The notes beneath the pieces were generated by a model that was not told the origin of the DNA, ran no database searches, and saw only the letters and a program-made list of their open reading frames with translations. From contig JAIKXJ010000066.1 of the NCBI GenBank assembly GCA_024684175.1, positions 1 to 37,004 on the forward strand: 37,004 bases of DNA, given 5' to 3'. This DNA comes from Erysipelotrichaceae bacterium (lineage in GTDB: Bacteria > Bacillota_I > Bacilli_A > Erysipelotrichales > Erysipelotrichaceae). The translations under genes were made by a program, and so were the position numbers. Shown in pieces: positions 26,173 to 34,653 of this stretch; the first letter of the stretch is position 1, and each line of letters opens with the position of its first letter.

Positions 26173-27930
26173 TTACTCTTTGCACAGTCCGATGAACTCG
26201 TCGATCTCATCTGCGAGTATCTGCAAAGAAGAACGCCAGAATTCCTTATCGGTCAGATCGATGCCGGCAACTTCTGCCGCTCCTTCGACGCTCGTCGTAC
26301 CGGTGGCTTTCAGAAGTCTCTTATACAAAGGAACGAAAGACTCCCCTTCTTTGCGATATTTCGCATACAAGCCTCTGGCAAACAGACCGCCGAATGCATA
26401 CGGGAAGTTGTAGAAGCTCAGGTGACCGCTGTAATAATGGCCTTTGCAGCACCACATGTAAGGATGCAGACAAGCGTGATCGAGCCCGTCGCCGTAAGCT
26501 TTTTTCTGAGCTTCGCTCATCAGTTCACACAGGCGGTCGGAGAACATGAACTCATTCTCGCGGTTTTCAAAGACCGAGGTCTCGAACAGATAACGGGAAT
26601 AGATATCGCAGATGATCTGCGTCGCATCCTGCAGCTGATTTTCGATCAGAGCTCTTCTAGCGATCGGATCGCTTTCTCTGGCGATCGCCGCATTCATGGC
26701 AACGACTTCGTTGAACGTGGATGCCGTTTCCGCGACCGGCATTGAGACATCGCGGTTCATGAGCGAATTGTCTTTGAGGCAGTGGTTGTGGAAGGCATGG
26801 CCGAGTTCGTGCGCCAGCGTGATCACATCGCCTAAAGCACCGCCGAAATTGGTCAGGATGCGGCTCTGTCCGGCATTGCTGAGTTCGGCACAGAAAGCAC
26901 CGCCGACTTTCCCGTCATGAGGATAGAAGTCGATCCAGGCTTCATCGAAAGCCCGGGCGATCATTTCCGTCTCTTCTTGATCGAAGGTCGAGAACAGTTC
27001 CACCAGATAATCCTTGGCATCCTGTGTCGTGTATTCTTTGTCATTGCCTTTCAAAGGCGCAAACAGTTCGTAGAAAGGAAGTCCGTTTTCATAGCCCAGG
27101 AGCCTTGCCTTGGCCTTCATGTATTCCCAGAATTTCGGCAGGTATTCTTCCATCGCCCCGAGCAAGGCGTCCAGCGTCTCTTTCTTCATATGGGCATTCT
27201 TCAGTGTCTCGTCCAAAGGCGATTCATAGCCTCTCAGCTGACAATGCCGCAGGACTTCCATCTTGATGGAATTCAAAGAGAAAGCGATCGGATCCTTGAT
27301 GCGCTCATACGCTTTGAGTTCCGCTTCATAAGCGCTCTTGCGGACTTGCGGATCGGGGTCGTAAGCCAGATTGCGGATATCCGAAAGACTCGTCGTCTTT
27401 CCTTCGTATTCGACCGGTACCGTCGATGTCAGAAAGCTCTGCAGATCCGACCAGGCGGAAGAGGCGGAGATCTCATAAAGACTGATCACCTTCTCCACTT
27501 CCGCCGAAAGGGTGTAGCGCGATTCTTCTCTGATGTTTTTGAGATAGAACTCATGTTCCTTCAGCAAAGGATCGGAAGCGATGATCGCATCGAGATCTTC
27601 GAGTCCGGCAACATATTGTGTCAATGTCGTATTCGGACCGGCAAGTGCCGACATCTTGGAAGAAAGTCTTCCCAGGATCGCCGCCGCTTTGATGTCCGAT
27701 GTGTTGGTCGCCTGGCTCAGAGAGGCAAAAGAGAACAAGTCCGCTGCCTTTTCATTCAGCTTTTCAGTCAGTTTCAGTCCTTTGACCAGGAGATCTTTCG
27801 GATCGCCGCTCAGGTCCGCGGCAAATGCGGAAAACTCTCCGATCAGTTCGTCGAGTTTCAGTTCATCCTCCTGAAATTTGGGATCATCGTAACCTTTATA
27901 CAGTACGTCCAGTGACCATTCTTTATTCAT
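26173..27930 (-). CDS. pepF: Oligoendopeptidase F (M3 family)
   Basis: A 585-residue zinc metallopeptidase that cleaves short peptides in the cytoplasm. The zinc motif is seen as LAHELGHAFHNHCLKD with HExxH, and the third ligand lies in VAETASTFNEVV. The N-terminal helical part and YHPHDGKVGGAFCA-like segment (FYPHDGKVGGAF) are typical of the family, as is the C-terminal GHYYSGHLSFYNFPYAFG. Length is normal. A GGAAAGAGAGG ribosome binding site precedes the ATG and TATAAT is at 27962-27957, giving a leader of about 20 nt. Followed by the HAD gene. Confidence 0.96.
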   Translation of the reverse strand: MNKEWSLDVLYKGYDDPKFQEDELKLDELIGEFSAFAADLSGDPKDLLVKGLKLTEKLNEKAADLFSFASLSQATNTSDIKAAAILGRLSSKMSALAGPNTTLTQYVAGLEDLDAIIASDPLLKEHEFYLKNIREESRYTLSAEVEKVISLYEISASSAWSDLQSFLTSTVPVEYEGKTTSLSDIRNLAYDPDPQVRKSAYEAELKAYERIKDPIAFSLNSIKMEVLRHCQLRGYESPLDETLKNAHMKKETLDALLGAMEEYLPKFWEYMKAKARLLGYENGLPFYELFAPLKGNDKEYTTQDAKDYLVELFSTFDQEETEMIARAFDEAWIDFYPHDGKVGGAFCAELSNAGQSRILTNFGGALGDVITLAHELGHAFHNHCLKDNSLMNRDVSMPVAETASTFNEVVAMNAAIARESDPIARRALIENQLQDATQIICDIYSRYLFETSVFENRENEFMFSDRLCELMSEAQKKAYGDGLDHACLHPYMWCCKGHYYSGHLSFYNFPYAFGGLFARGLYAKYRKEGESFVPLYKRLLKATGTTSVEGAAEVAGIDLTDKEFWRSSLQILADEIDEFIGLCKE

Positions 27931-28017
27931 TGTTGAATACCTCTCTTTCCTAATGAATTATATCAAAGATTGTCTGATCTCTTCATCTTGCATCTTTGAC
28001 TTGCGTTACACTCTGCA

Positions 28018-28054
28018 CAAAAAAACAGGCGGATCTTTTAGACCCGTCTGTTTT
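28018..28054 (-). terminator. gap terminator
   Basis: On the minus strand AAAACAGACGGGTC pairs with GATCCGCCTGTTT, one mismatch and one G-T pair, then a T-run of seven. Confidence 0.87.
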
Positions 28055-28086
28055 GATAAAGTTTCGATCTTTTAACGATCAGCTGA

Positions 28087-29157
28087 TTAACCTAATTCAG
28101 CGAAGTACTTGATCGTTCTTACCATCTGAGATGTGTAAGAGTTCTCGTTATCGTACCAAGCAACGACCTGGACCAGGAAGCAGCCGTCAGCGACTTTGGA
28201 AACCATCGTCTGGTTAGCATCGAACAGGGAACCGAACTTCATACCGATGATGTCGGAAGAGACCAGTTTTTCCGTCGTGTAACCGAAGGATTCGTTGGCG
28301 TGAGCCTTCATAGCTTCGTTGATGCCTTCGACAGTGATGTCTTCACCGGTGACGACAGCGTGTAAGATCGTCGTAGAACCTGTGACAGTCGGAACTCTCT
28401 GTGCAGCACCGATGAGCTTGCCGTTCAGTTCAGGGATAACAAGACCGATAGCCTTTGCAGCACCGGTGGAGTTCGGAACGATGTTGGCAGCGCCGGCTCT
28501 TGCTCTCTGCAGATCGCCTTTTCTGTGAGGTCCGTCGAGGATCATCTGGTCACCTGTGTATGCATGAACAGTTGTCATGATACCGGACTGGATCGGAGCG
28601 TAATCGTTCAGAGCCTGAGTCATCGGTGCCAAGCAGTTTGTAGTACAAGAAGCAGCAGAGATGATCTTGTCATCTGCAGTTAAAGATTTATGGTTTACAT
28701 TGTAAACGATCGTCGGAAGGTCGTTTCCAGCCGGAGCGGAGATAACGACTTTCTTAGCACCTGCATCGATATGAGCCTGTGCTTTTGCCTTTGAAGTATA
28801 GAAGCCTGTGCACTCTAATACGACATCGACATCTAATTCACCCCAAGGGAGATCAGCAGCTTTCGGCATAGCATAGATCGTGATTTCCTTGCCGTCAACA
28901 GTGATGGAACCAGGAACTTTTACAGTCTTGCCATCTTCTTCATATTCAGGTTCTTTGGAAGAAACTGTGTGAAGGTTTTCACCAAACTTACCGCAGTATC
29001 CACCCTGAGCAGAGTCATACTTTAATAAATTTGCTAACATCTTAGGGCTTGTTAAGTCGTTGATCGCAACTACTTCATAACCCTCAGCACCGAACATCTG
29101 ACGGAAAGCCAATCTACCGATACGTCCGAAGCCATTAATCGCAACTTTTACTGCCAT
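28087..29157 (-). CDS. gap: Glyceraldehyde-3-phosphate dehydrogenase, type I
   Basis: A 356-residue glycolytic enzyme that oxidises glyceraldehyde 3-phosphate to 1,3-bisphosphoglycerate with NAD. The NAD-binding start is [15 protein letters not shown] with D in [10 protein letters not shown] selecting NAD. The active-site cysteine is in [13 protein letters not shown] and the C-terminal domain has [13 protein letters not shown] and [15 protein letters not shown]. It is about 20 residues longer than most GapA, mainly near [19 protein letters not shown]. Monocistronic, with AGGAGG and a TATAAT box, separated from the lipoprotein gene by a terminator. Confidence 0.98.
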   Translation of the reverse strand: MAVKVAINGFGRIGRLAFRQMFGAEGYEVVAINDLTSPKMLANLLKYDSAQGGYCGKFGENLHTVSSKEPEYEEDGKTVKVPGSITVDGKEITIYAMPKAADLPWGELDVDVVLECTGFYTSKAKAQAHIDAGAKKVVISAPAGNDLPTIVYNVNHKSLTADDKIISAASCTTNCLAPMTQALNDYAPIQSGIMTTVHAYTGDQMILDGPHRKGDLQRARAGAANIVPNSTGAAKAIGLVIPELNGKLIGAAQRVPTVTGSTTILHAVVTGEDITVEGINEAMKAHANESFGYTTEKLVSSDIIGMKFGSLFDANQTMVSKVADGCFLVQVVAWYDNENSYTSQMVRTIKYFAELG

Positions 29158-29168
29158 AATAAATTTTT

Positions 29169-29200
29169 CCTCCTATTTTTATGACTACATATATATTATA
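29169..29200 (-). promoter_or_regulatory. gap -10 box and ribosome binding site
   Basis: TATAAT at 29200-29195 and AGGAGG at 29174-29169, 11 nt before the ATG. A leadered transcript of about 30 nt is expected. Confidence 0.6.
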
Positions 29201-29235
29201 AGATTTTTCCACTGATTTTAAACATGATTTACATG

Positions 29236-29261
29236 AAAAAAGGAAGATTTCTCTTCCTTTT
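29236..29261 (-). terminator. Terminator of the lipoprotein gene
   Basis: On the minus strand AAAGGAAGA, loop GAAA, TCTTCCTTT, then TTT. Confidence 0.85.
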
Positions 29262-29275
29262 CAAGTACTTGTTTT

Positions 29276-30079
29276 TTACTTGACAGTGATCGAAGTGATG
29301 TGCGGCTGAGGTCCTTCGTACCAGTACAGGAAGCCTTCCATATCGACTACCTGACCGACCTGTAAAGCCTCGGCAGCTTCGTATGCATCGGAGCCGTTGA
29401 AACACAGATAAGACTCGACCAGGAACGTATACTTCATGCCGTCTTTTTCAACGGTGAAATAGACGTCATCACCCTCTACACCGGAACCGTCCCAGTTGTA
29501 TAAGAAGGCAGCGCCGTCATCGTTGGAAGCAACGACCGTCATATCGGTAAGAGCGACTTTCTGGTTCATGTAAGCAGCCGGATCCGTCGGTAAAGCGGAA
29601 GTGATATCGACCGGTTCAGCCAGCCACTTGTCGCCGTCGTCGACGACGGTAACAGTTGCGTCAGTCAGTTCGACTTCACCGGACCATTCGGCCTTCGTGC
29701 CGGTAACCTGGACTTTCATGCCGTTTGCCAGACCGTTCCATCCCTCACCGTAAGCAGTGGAAGCGACCAGTTTCGCATAGTCTTCTTCGGAGATCTGTCC
29801 GCCGTAGACGAAGTAAGCACCGTCTTTGTCCTGTAAGTAGAGCGTTGCACCATTGTAATAGCTCTGTGCAGCCTGAACATAGGCTTCGATCGTAACGGTC
29901 GCAGAACCGTCCGTCGGAAGAGCTGCATACTCTGCATAACTGGAGACTGTGACTTCTGCCGGAGTTTCTTCCGGAGCCGTTTCAGGTTCCGGTGCAGGAG
30001 CCGGTTCTTCCTTCTTCGCACATCCGGCGATCGTCAGTACGACCAGCAGGCTCAGTAAAACAGTAAGTAATTTCTTCAT
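29276..30079 (-). CDS. Secreted lipoprotein with two OB-like repeats
   Basis: A 267-residue lipoprotein. The signal peptide ends in a lipobox LTIAGC with lipidated C20, followed by a low-complexity linker of P, A and E (residues about 24-45). The rest appears to be two related beta-rich halves: one has ATVTIEAYVQAAQSYY and YLQDKDGAYFVYGG, the other has QKVALTDMTVVASNDDGAAF and GDDVYFTVEKDG. The pattern (start strand, then a ligand-like D-G-A-Y/F turn) suggests OB-fold-type repeats. Function unknown; the gene has its own promoter after the sugar ABC operon and a good AGGGAG ribosome binding site, so a link to transport is only positional. Confidence 0.8.
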   Translation of the reverse strand: MKKLLTVLLSLLVVLTIAGCAKKEEPAPAPEPETAPEETPAEVTVSSYAEYAALPTDGSATVTIEAYVQAAQSYYNGATLYLQDKDGAYFVYGGQISEEDYAKLVASTAYGEGWNGLANGMKVQVTGTKAEWSGEVELTDATVTVVDDGDKWLAEPVDITSALPTDPAAYMNQKVALTDMTVVASNDDGAAFLYNWDGSGVEGDDVYFTVEKDGMKYTFLVESYLCFNGSDAYEAAEALQVGQVVDMEGFLYWYEGPQPHITSITVK

Positions 30080-30093
30080 TTTTTCTCCCTTCG

Positions 30094-30108
30094 CCGGGAT
30101 ATCCCCGG
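30094..30108. repeat. GC-rich inverted repeat in the lipoprotein leader
   Basis: CCGGGATATCCCCGG: GGGATATCCC is a perfect palindrome, extended by CC/GG with one bulged C. It lies just upstream of the AGGGAG ribosome binding site in the predicted leader. Confidence 0.4.
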
Positions 30109-30118
30109 GAACAATACT

Positions 30119-30147
30119 ATGATAGCACGATAAACTGTGCTATTCAA
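30119..30147 (-). promoter_or_regulatory. Lipoprotein gene promoter with operator-like palindrome
   Basis: On the minus strand TTGAAT (30147-30142), 17-nt spacer, TATCAT (30124-30119). ATAGCAC and GTGCTAT (30122-30128 and 30137-30143), separated by 8 nt, form a perfect 7-bp inverted repeat that fills the spacer. This is the classical position for a repressor operator. It also could fold as a hairpin in read-through RNA from the upstream operon. Confidence 0.5.
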
Positions 30148-30171
30148 AAGAGCTGAAGGACTCAGCTCTTT
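30147..30171 (-). terminator. Terminator of the sugar ABC operon
   Basis: On the minus strand AAAGAGCTGA, loop GTCCT, TCAGCTCTTT, then TG. The stop codon of the binding-protein gene is in the stem. The T-run is short. Confidence 0.75.
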
Positions 30172-31742
30172 CTTTGTTTCAGATAAGCGGAAAGATAATA
30201 CAGACCGATGAAGATCCATGCCAGTAAGAGGACGCCCAGCAGTACTTTCGAAGTCACCGGCAAAGGACCGAGGTCCTTTTTTGTTGAAGCGGCGCTGGTC
30301 TGATCGAGATGGTACAAAGAGGAAGTATCGGAATACAGCCGGTCGATGAAGGCGTCGTCGATCGTCTCTTTCCGACGAACGGCTTTGCAGGTGGATTCGA
30401 TCAGGCTGCCTGCCGCATCGCGGAGCGACGCCGAACCGTTGAAGACCGGGGTCACGAAACTGTCTTCCGTATGATCGATCAGAAGCCGGGAAGCTGCGAT
30501 CTTCACGTCGTAGTGTTCAATATCATCACTGCCCGCCTTAGACAGATACTCCTGATATTCTTGAGATCCCAGTGCCTTGCGGCTGACCGGCACATAGCCT
30601 TCCGTTTTGGCATAGGCGATCTGCACGTCATTGGTGACCAGATACTGGGCAAAAAGCCAGGACGCCAGGACTTCCTGCGGATCCTCCTTGTTGAAGATAC
30701 ATAAAGACGGTCCTTGCGAGATCATCTTCATATTCGAAGGATCGTACTGCGGGATCGGCCTTACCACCGTCTCGAAGCGGACGATCTTGTCTTCCGGAAT
30801 ATCGACCAGCGGCGCATCACTTCCCATCCAGGTCGCGCCGGCGGTCGAATCGATCGCAAAGATGCACTGTCCGGCATTGAGGAAATTGGCCGGGTAAGAG
30901 GAGATCTTGAACGTCGAGAACGCTCCGCTTCCCGCATGCTGAGCGATCTGTTTCAAGATCTGCCTTGTCTGATCGGAAAAGATGAGTATCGTTCCGTCTT
31001 CTTGAGAATATGGTGCATCAAGCTGTTTCAGCATTGAGATCATCATATTGTCCGTGGACTTGTAGATGAATGGGATCATGACTTTCTGCGAGTTGATCAG
31101 GAAATTCCCTTCGCCGTCTTTTGCGGTCGCTGCTTCCGAGACTTCAAAGATGAAATCCCAGGTGAGCACATCCGGTACCTCATAACCGAGTTTTTCAACA
31201 AAGTCTTTATTGATATAGACCGCTTCGGTCGAACGCATGTAAGGCAGAGCATACTGGACACCGGAAATGACGCCTTCCTTCAGGAACTCAGGCACCATCT
31301 CATCAACGGAAGGACCTTCGAAGCGAAGCTCACTTCCGCCAAGTCCGTAACGCTCATCGATCATAAGCTCATCGAGCCGGGCGACGACATTGTCGCCTGT
31401 GATATATGTGGCGATGTGATCGGGATAGGTGATGCACACGTTGGGTGTCGTATTGGTCACGATATTGGTGATGACATCATTATAGATCCGGCCGTAATCC
31501 GTATACAGCTTCAGATTGACTTTGATGTTGGGATAGATGGCCTCAAAATCGGCGATCGCCTTCTTGTAGACATTGACCTGATTGATGTTGGTATCATTTT
31601 TTGCCCAGAAACTGATCTCATAGGTCTTGTTTTCATCAAAACTTTCCGGAACAGTGAAACCGGAACTGTCTTTTGAACCGTGGCATCCGCAAAGCAGCAG
31701 GCAAAGAAGGACTGCCGTCAAAAAGAAATAGAACTTTTTCAT
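30162..31742 (-). CDS. Extracellular solute-binding protein with C-terminal membrane helix
   Basis: A 526-residue substrate-binding lipoprotein of the CUT1 (UgpB/MalE-like) class. The signal ends in a lipobox with C20 (LLLCGC). Family-like parts are KTYEISFWAKNDTNINQ, VYKKAIADFEAIYPNIKVN, the PYMRSTEAVYINKDFVEKLG region and FAIDSTAGATWMGSDAP. Unlike ordinary binding proteins it ends in a hydrophobic helix at about residues 500-521 followed by KQRKS, so it should be anchored at both ends. It overlaps the permease gene by 4 nt and completes the four-gene importer. The ligand is probably a sugar or glycerol-3-phosphate-like compound; not decidable here. Confidence 0.88.
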   Translation of the reverse strand: MKKFYFFLTAVLLCLLLCGCHGSKDSSGFTVPESFDENKTYEISFWAKNDTNINQVNVYKKAIADFEAIYPNIKVNLKLYTDYGRIYNDVITNIVTNTTPNVCITYPDHIATYITGDNVVARLDELMIDERYGLGGSELRFEGPSVDEMVPEFLKEGVISGVQYALPYMRSTEAVYINKDFVEKLGYEVPDVLTWDFIFEVSEAATAKDGEGNFLINSQKVMIPFIYKSTDNMMISMLKQLDAPYSQEDGTILIFSDQTRQILKQIAQHAGSGAFSTFKISSYPANFLNAGQCIFAIDSTAGATWMGSDAPLVDIPEDKIVRFETVVRPIPQYDPSNMKMISQGPSLCIFNKEDPQEVLASWLFAQYLVTNDVQIAYAKTEGYVPVSRKALGSQEYQEYLSKAGSDDIEHYDVKIAASRLLIDHTEDSFVTPVFNGSASLRDAAGSLIESTCKAVRRKETIDDAFIDRLYSDTSSLYHLDQTSAASTKKDLGPLPVTSKVLLGVLLLAWIFIGLYYLSAYLKQRKS

Positions 31743-32626
31743 CCTTTGGTACCTCCCCGGGAGACACCTTCCATGATCTTCTTGTGGAAGATGAGGAATA
31801 TGACGATCAGCGGGACGGAGATGACCACGACCGCCGCCATCATCGCCGGGATGTTCTCTCTGCCGAATCCCGACTCTCTTATCGTCTGGATACCGTTGGA
31901 CACCAGGAAGTAGTTCTCATCATCCGTGATCAGCCTCGGCCAGACGTAGGCGTTCCAGCACTCGATCACTTTCAGGATCAGCACCGTCACGATGGTCGGA
32001 CGGCAGATCGGGATCATGACCTTCCACAGATATTTGAAATCGGAGGTCCCGTCGACTTTCGCCGCCTTGTAGAGCTCTTCCGGGATCTGCTCGAAATTCT
32101 CTTTGAGCAGATAGATGTAGAAGATACTGGTGACGCTCGGCAGGATCAGGCCGGGGAAGGAATTACGCAGCCCGGCGTTGGTGATCGTAACGAAATTGGT
32201 GATGATGACCAATTCGTTGGGGATCATCATCAGGGACAGAAACAGGGTGAAGATAAAGTCTTTGCCTTTGAATTCCAATCTGGAAAAAGCAAAAGCCGAC
32301 AAGACCACGACGACCATCATCAGCAAGGTCGTGATCAGCGTGAAGATGATCGTATTGACGAAATACTTGGCCAACGGCACTGCCGTGAATGCCTGTATGT
32401 AGTTCTCGAGCGTCGGTGACAGCGTGAAAAACTGCGGGATGTATTCGGCGTTATACGCCGCATAGGATTTCACGGATGTCAGAAGCATCCAATAGAACGG
32501 GAACAAGACGATGATCGCCCAGAAGATCAGCAGTGCAAAGACCGCCACGGTCCAGATGGTGTTCTTTGCCTTGTTCTTGCGTTCCAGATCCTTGATCTGC
32601 TTCATCATGTTATCTGTAGTGGACAT
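31739..32626 (-). CDS. CUT1 ABC importer permease, MalG/UgpE-like
   Basis: A 295-residue permease with six hydrophobic segments. The EAA loop that contacts the ATPase is seen as IPEELYKAAKVDGTSDFKYL with IPICRP. The N-terminus is a cytoplasmic helix of about 20 residues before the first membrane segment. It overlaps the upstream permease gene by 17 nt and the binding-protein gene by 4 nt. Confidence 0.93.
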   Translation of the reverse strand: MSTTDNMMKQIKDLERKNKAKNTIWTVAVFALLIFWAIIVLFPFYWMLLTSVKSYAAYNAEYIPQFFTLSPTLENYIQAFTAVPLAKYFVNTIIFTLITTLLMMVVVVLSAFAFSRLEFKGKDFIFTLFLSLMMIPNELVIITNFVTITNAGLRNSFPGLILPSVTSIFYIYLLKENFEQIPEELYKAAKVDGTSDFKYLWKVMIPICRPTIVTVLILKVIECWNAYVWPRLITDDENYFLVSNGIQTIRESGFGRENIPAMMAAVVVISVPLIVIFLIFHKKIMEGVSRGGTKG

Positions 32627-33506
32627 TTTTCTTGGAGACCATAAGGTTGATCATCGTGATCGTCAGAACGATCAGGAATAAGATGAGTGCTGCCGCCGAA
32701 GCAAAAGAAGGATAACCTCCCGAGTTGCCATACAGCATGTCATAGACATAACCGACGATCGTATTCATACCGGCTGCATTGAGATCCGTTCCGAACAGCG
32801 CAACGACATCCGAATAAGCCTTGAAAGCACCGATAAAACCGGTGATGATCAGATAAAACAGAGACGGCGAGATCATCGGCAGCGTGATCTTATAGAACGT
32901 ACGCCACTTCGAAGTGCCATCCACTCTTGCGACATTGTAGTAATCCTTATTGACCGAAGCCAGGGCGGAAGTCAGGATCAGGATCTTGAACGGCAGGACG
33001 ACCCAGATCGTGTAGAAACAAAGGACGAACATCTTCGCCCAGTAAGGCCCCTCGATGAAATCGATCGAAGCGATGCCGAAACCATTGAGCAGCAGATTGA
33101 TCAGGCCTTCCGAATAGGCGGTCTTTTTGAACAGGATCATGAAGACCAGGCCGACTGCCAGCGTATTGGTCACATAAGGCAAGAAGAAGACCGTCTGAAA
33201 CAGATCCTTGAGCTTGCTGACGGAATTCAAAGCCAGGGAGATCACAAGTGCGATCGTAGTCGACAGCGGGACCGTGATGATGACCAAGATGAAGGTGTTT
33301 TTCAGAGCCTGCAGGAAATACGGATCATGCAGGACATAGGAATAGTTGTAAGCTCCGATGCCGTAGTACTGCTGTGAGGCAAAGTTGTATCCTTCTTCGA
33401 CCGAATAGATCAGAACATCGATCAAAGGATAGATCATGAATACCCCGATGAACAGCAGTGCCGGCAGAAGATACAGCCAACCTTTAAGGTCGTTCTTCTT
33501 TTTCAT
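32610..33506 (-). CDS. CUT1 ABC importer permease, MalF/UgpA-like
   Basis: A 298-residue permease with six hydrophobic segments. It starts MKKKNDLKGWLYLLPALLF and has the EAA loop VNKDYYNVARVDGTSKWRTF with ITLPMISP. It lacks the large periplasmic loop of E. coli MalF and so is UgpA-like. It overlaps the ATPase gene by 4 nt and the second permease by 17 nt. Confidence 0.93.
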   Translation of the reverse strand: MKKKNDLKGWLYLLPALLFIGVFMIYPLIDVLIYSVEEGYNFASQQYYGIGAYNYSYVLHDPYFLQALKNTFILVIITVPLSTTIALVISLALNSVSKLKDLFQTVFFLPYVTNTLAVGLVFMILFKKTAYSEGLINLLLNGFGIASIDFIEGPYWAKMFVLCFYTIWVVLPFKILILTSALASVNKDYYNVARVDGTSKWRTFYKITLPMISPSLFYLIITGFIGAFKAYSDVVALFGTDLNAAGMNTIVGYVYDMLYGNSGGYPSFASAAALILFLIVLTITMINLMVSKKNVHYR

Positions 33507-34591
33507 CGGATCACCTTTTCATCTTTCTTGGAAAAGACATGCACCTTGTTTTGTTTCAAAGAGAAACGGATGACGCCGTCTTTATGGCCGATCGGCTGAT
33601 CCGCCGAAACGATGGCCCGGATATCCTCATCGGAGATGCAGTGCTCGTTATGACAGACGATACTGGTATCCCTGCCGGTCGTTTCCACGCGGTCGAAACG
33701 GCAGCGGAACGGACCGTTCTCATCCGGATCGAAGGCTTCCGGACGGATGCCGACATAGACTTCCTGATCCTCGACATCCCGATGTCCGATCCGGTCCTCT
33801 CCGATAAACAGGCTGTGATCTTTGATACGGCCTTCAAAGACGTTGATCGCCGGTGTCCCCAAAAACTTCGCGACAAAAAGGTTTACCGGTTCGTTATAAA
33901 CATCCTGCGGTTTACCCATCTGCTGCAGGACGCCGGCACTCATGACGACGATCAGATCCGAGATCGACATCGCCTCTTCCTGGTCATGGGTGACGAAGAT
34001 CGTCGTGATATTGGTCTCCTTCTGAATGCGGCGGATCTGCTCTCTGGTCTGCAGACGCAGTCGGGCATCCAGATTGGATAAAGGTTCGTCCAACAGCAGG
34101 ACACCCGGTGTCTTGACCAACGCACGGGCGATCGCCACACGCTGCTGCTGACCCCCGGAGAGCTCGTTGGGTTTTCTTTCCATCAGGGAATCGATCTGTA
34201 CGAGCCTTGCAGCTTCGATTGCTTTTTGTTCCATGACTTCCTTGCTCAGTTTCTGATCCCCTTTGAGGTTTTCCAGAGGAAACAGGATGTTCTGCCGGAC
34301 ACTCAGATGCGGATACAGTGCATAGTTCTGAAACACCATGCCCACTCCTCTGCTCTCGGGAGGAAGTTCCGTGACATCGAGGTCACCAAAAAAGATCCTT
34401 CCGGAAGTCGGTATTTCAAGACCGCAGATGAGATTCAGAGTCGTCGATTTTCCGCATCCCGAAGGGCCCAAAAGACCGACGAGTTTACCGTCCGGGATCT
34501 CGAAGTCAAAGTCATTGACTGCCGTAACGATCTCGTTTTTATTATGTCTGGAAATGAATTTTTTAGTCAGGTGATCAAGTACGATTTTCAT
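33503..34591 (-). CDS. CUT1 ABC importer ATPase (MsmK/UgpC-like)
   Basis: A 362-residue ATPase with Walker A GPSGCGKST, signature LSGGQQQR, Walker B VLLLDEPLSNLD, H-loop VTHD and a C-terminal OB-type (TOBE) regulatory domain from about residue 240. This length and TOBE domain are typical of sugar-importer ATPases. First gene of a four-gene operon with two permeases and the binding protein. GAGGGG stands 6 nt before the ATG and TATAAT is at 34622-34617. Lying beside a two-component system, it may be under its control; no direct evidence. Confidence 0.95.
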   Translation of the reverse strand: MKIVLDHLTKKFISRHNKNEIVTAVNDFDFEIPDGKLVGLLGPSGCGKSTTLNLICGLEIPTSGRIFFGDLDVTELPPESRGVGMVFQNYALYPHLSVRQNILFPLENLKGDQKLSKEVMEQKAIEAARLVQIDSLMERKPNELSGGQQQRVAIARALVKTPGVLLLDEPLSNLDARLRLQTREQIRRIQKETNITTIFVTHDQEEAMSISDLIVVMSAGVLQQMGKPQDVYNEPVNLFVAKFLGTPAINVFEGRIKDHSLFIGEDRIGHRDVEDQEVYVGIRPEAFDPDENGPFRCRFDRVETTGRDTSIVCHNEHCISDEDIRAIVSADQPIGHKDGVIRFSLKQNKVHVFSKKDEKVIR

Positions 34592-34597
34592 TGTCTG

Positions 34598-34622
34598 CCC
34601 CTCACATCTAAACTTAATTATA
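34598..34622 (-). promoter_or_regulatory. Sugar ABC operon -10 box and ribosome binding site
   Basis: TATAAT at 34622-34617 and GAGGGG at 34603-34598. The leader is about 25 nt. It follows the HK terminator by 7 nt. Confidence 0.55.
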
Positions 34623-34629
34623 AAATCAA

Positions 34630-34653
34630 AGACCTGCAGAATTCTACAGGTCT
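34630..34653 (-). terminator. Terminator of the two-component operon
   Basis: AGACCTG at 34630 and CAGGTCT near 34653 form a 7-bp stem extended to a nearly perfect palindrome around GAATTC. It is followed by TTGATTTT on the minus strand. It touches the kinase stop codon. Confidence 0.7.

Noticed and set aside
26151..26210. N-terminal extension of the YihX-like HAD protein
   Set aside because: It lies within pepF in another frame, and the HAD fold starts at MRKGIRNIVFDMG.
26917..27915. 332-codon plus-strand frame opposite pepF
   Set aside because: It is antisense to the well-supported pepF and shows arginine- and histidine-rich sequence typical of a shadow frame.
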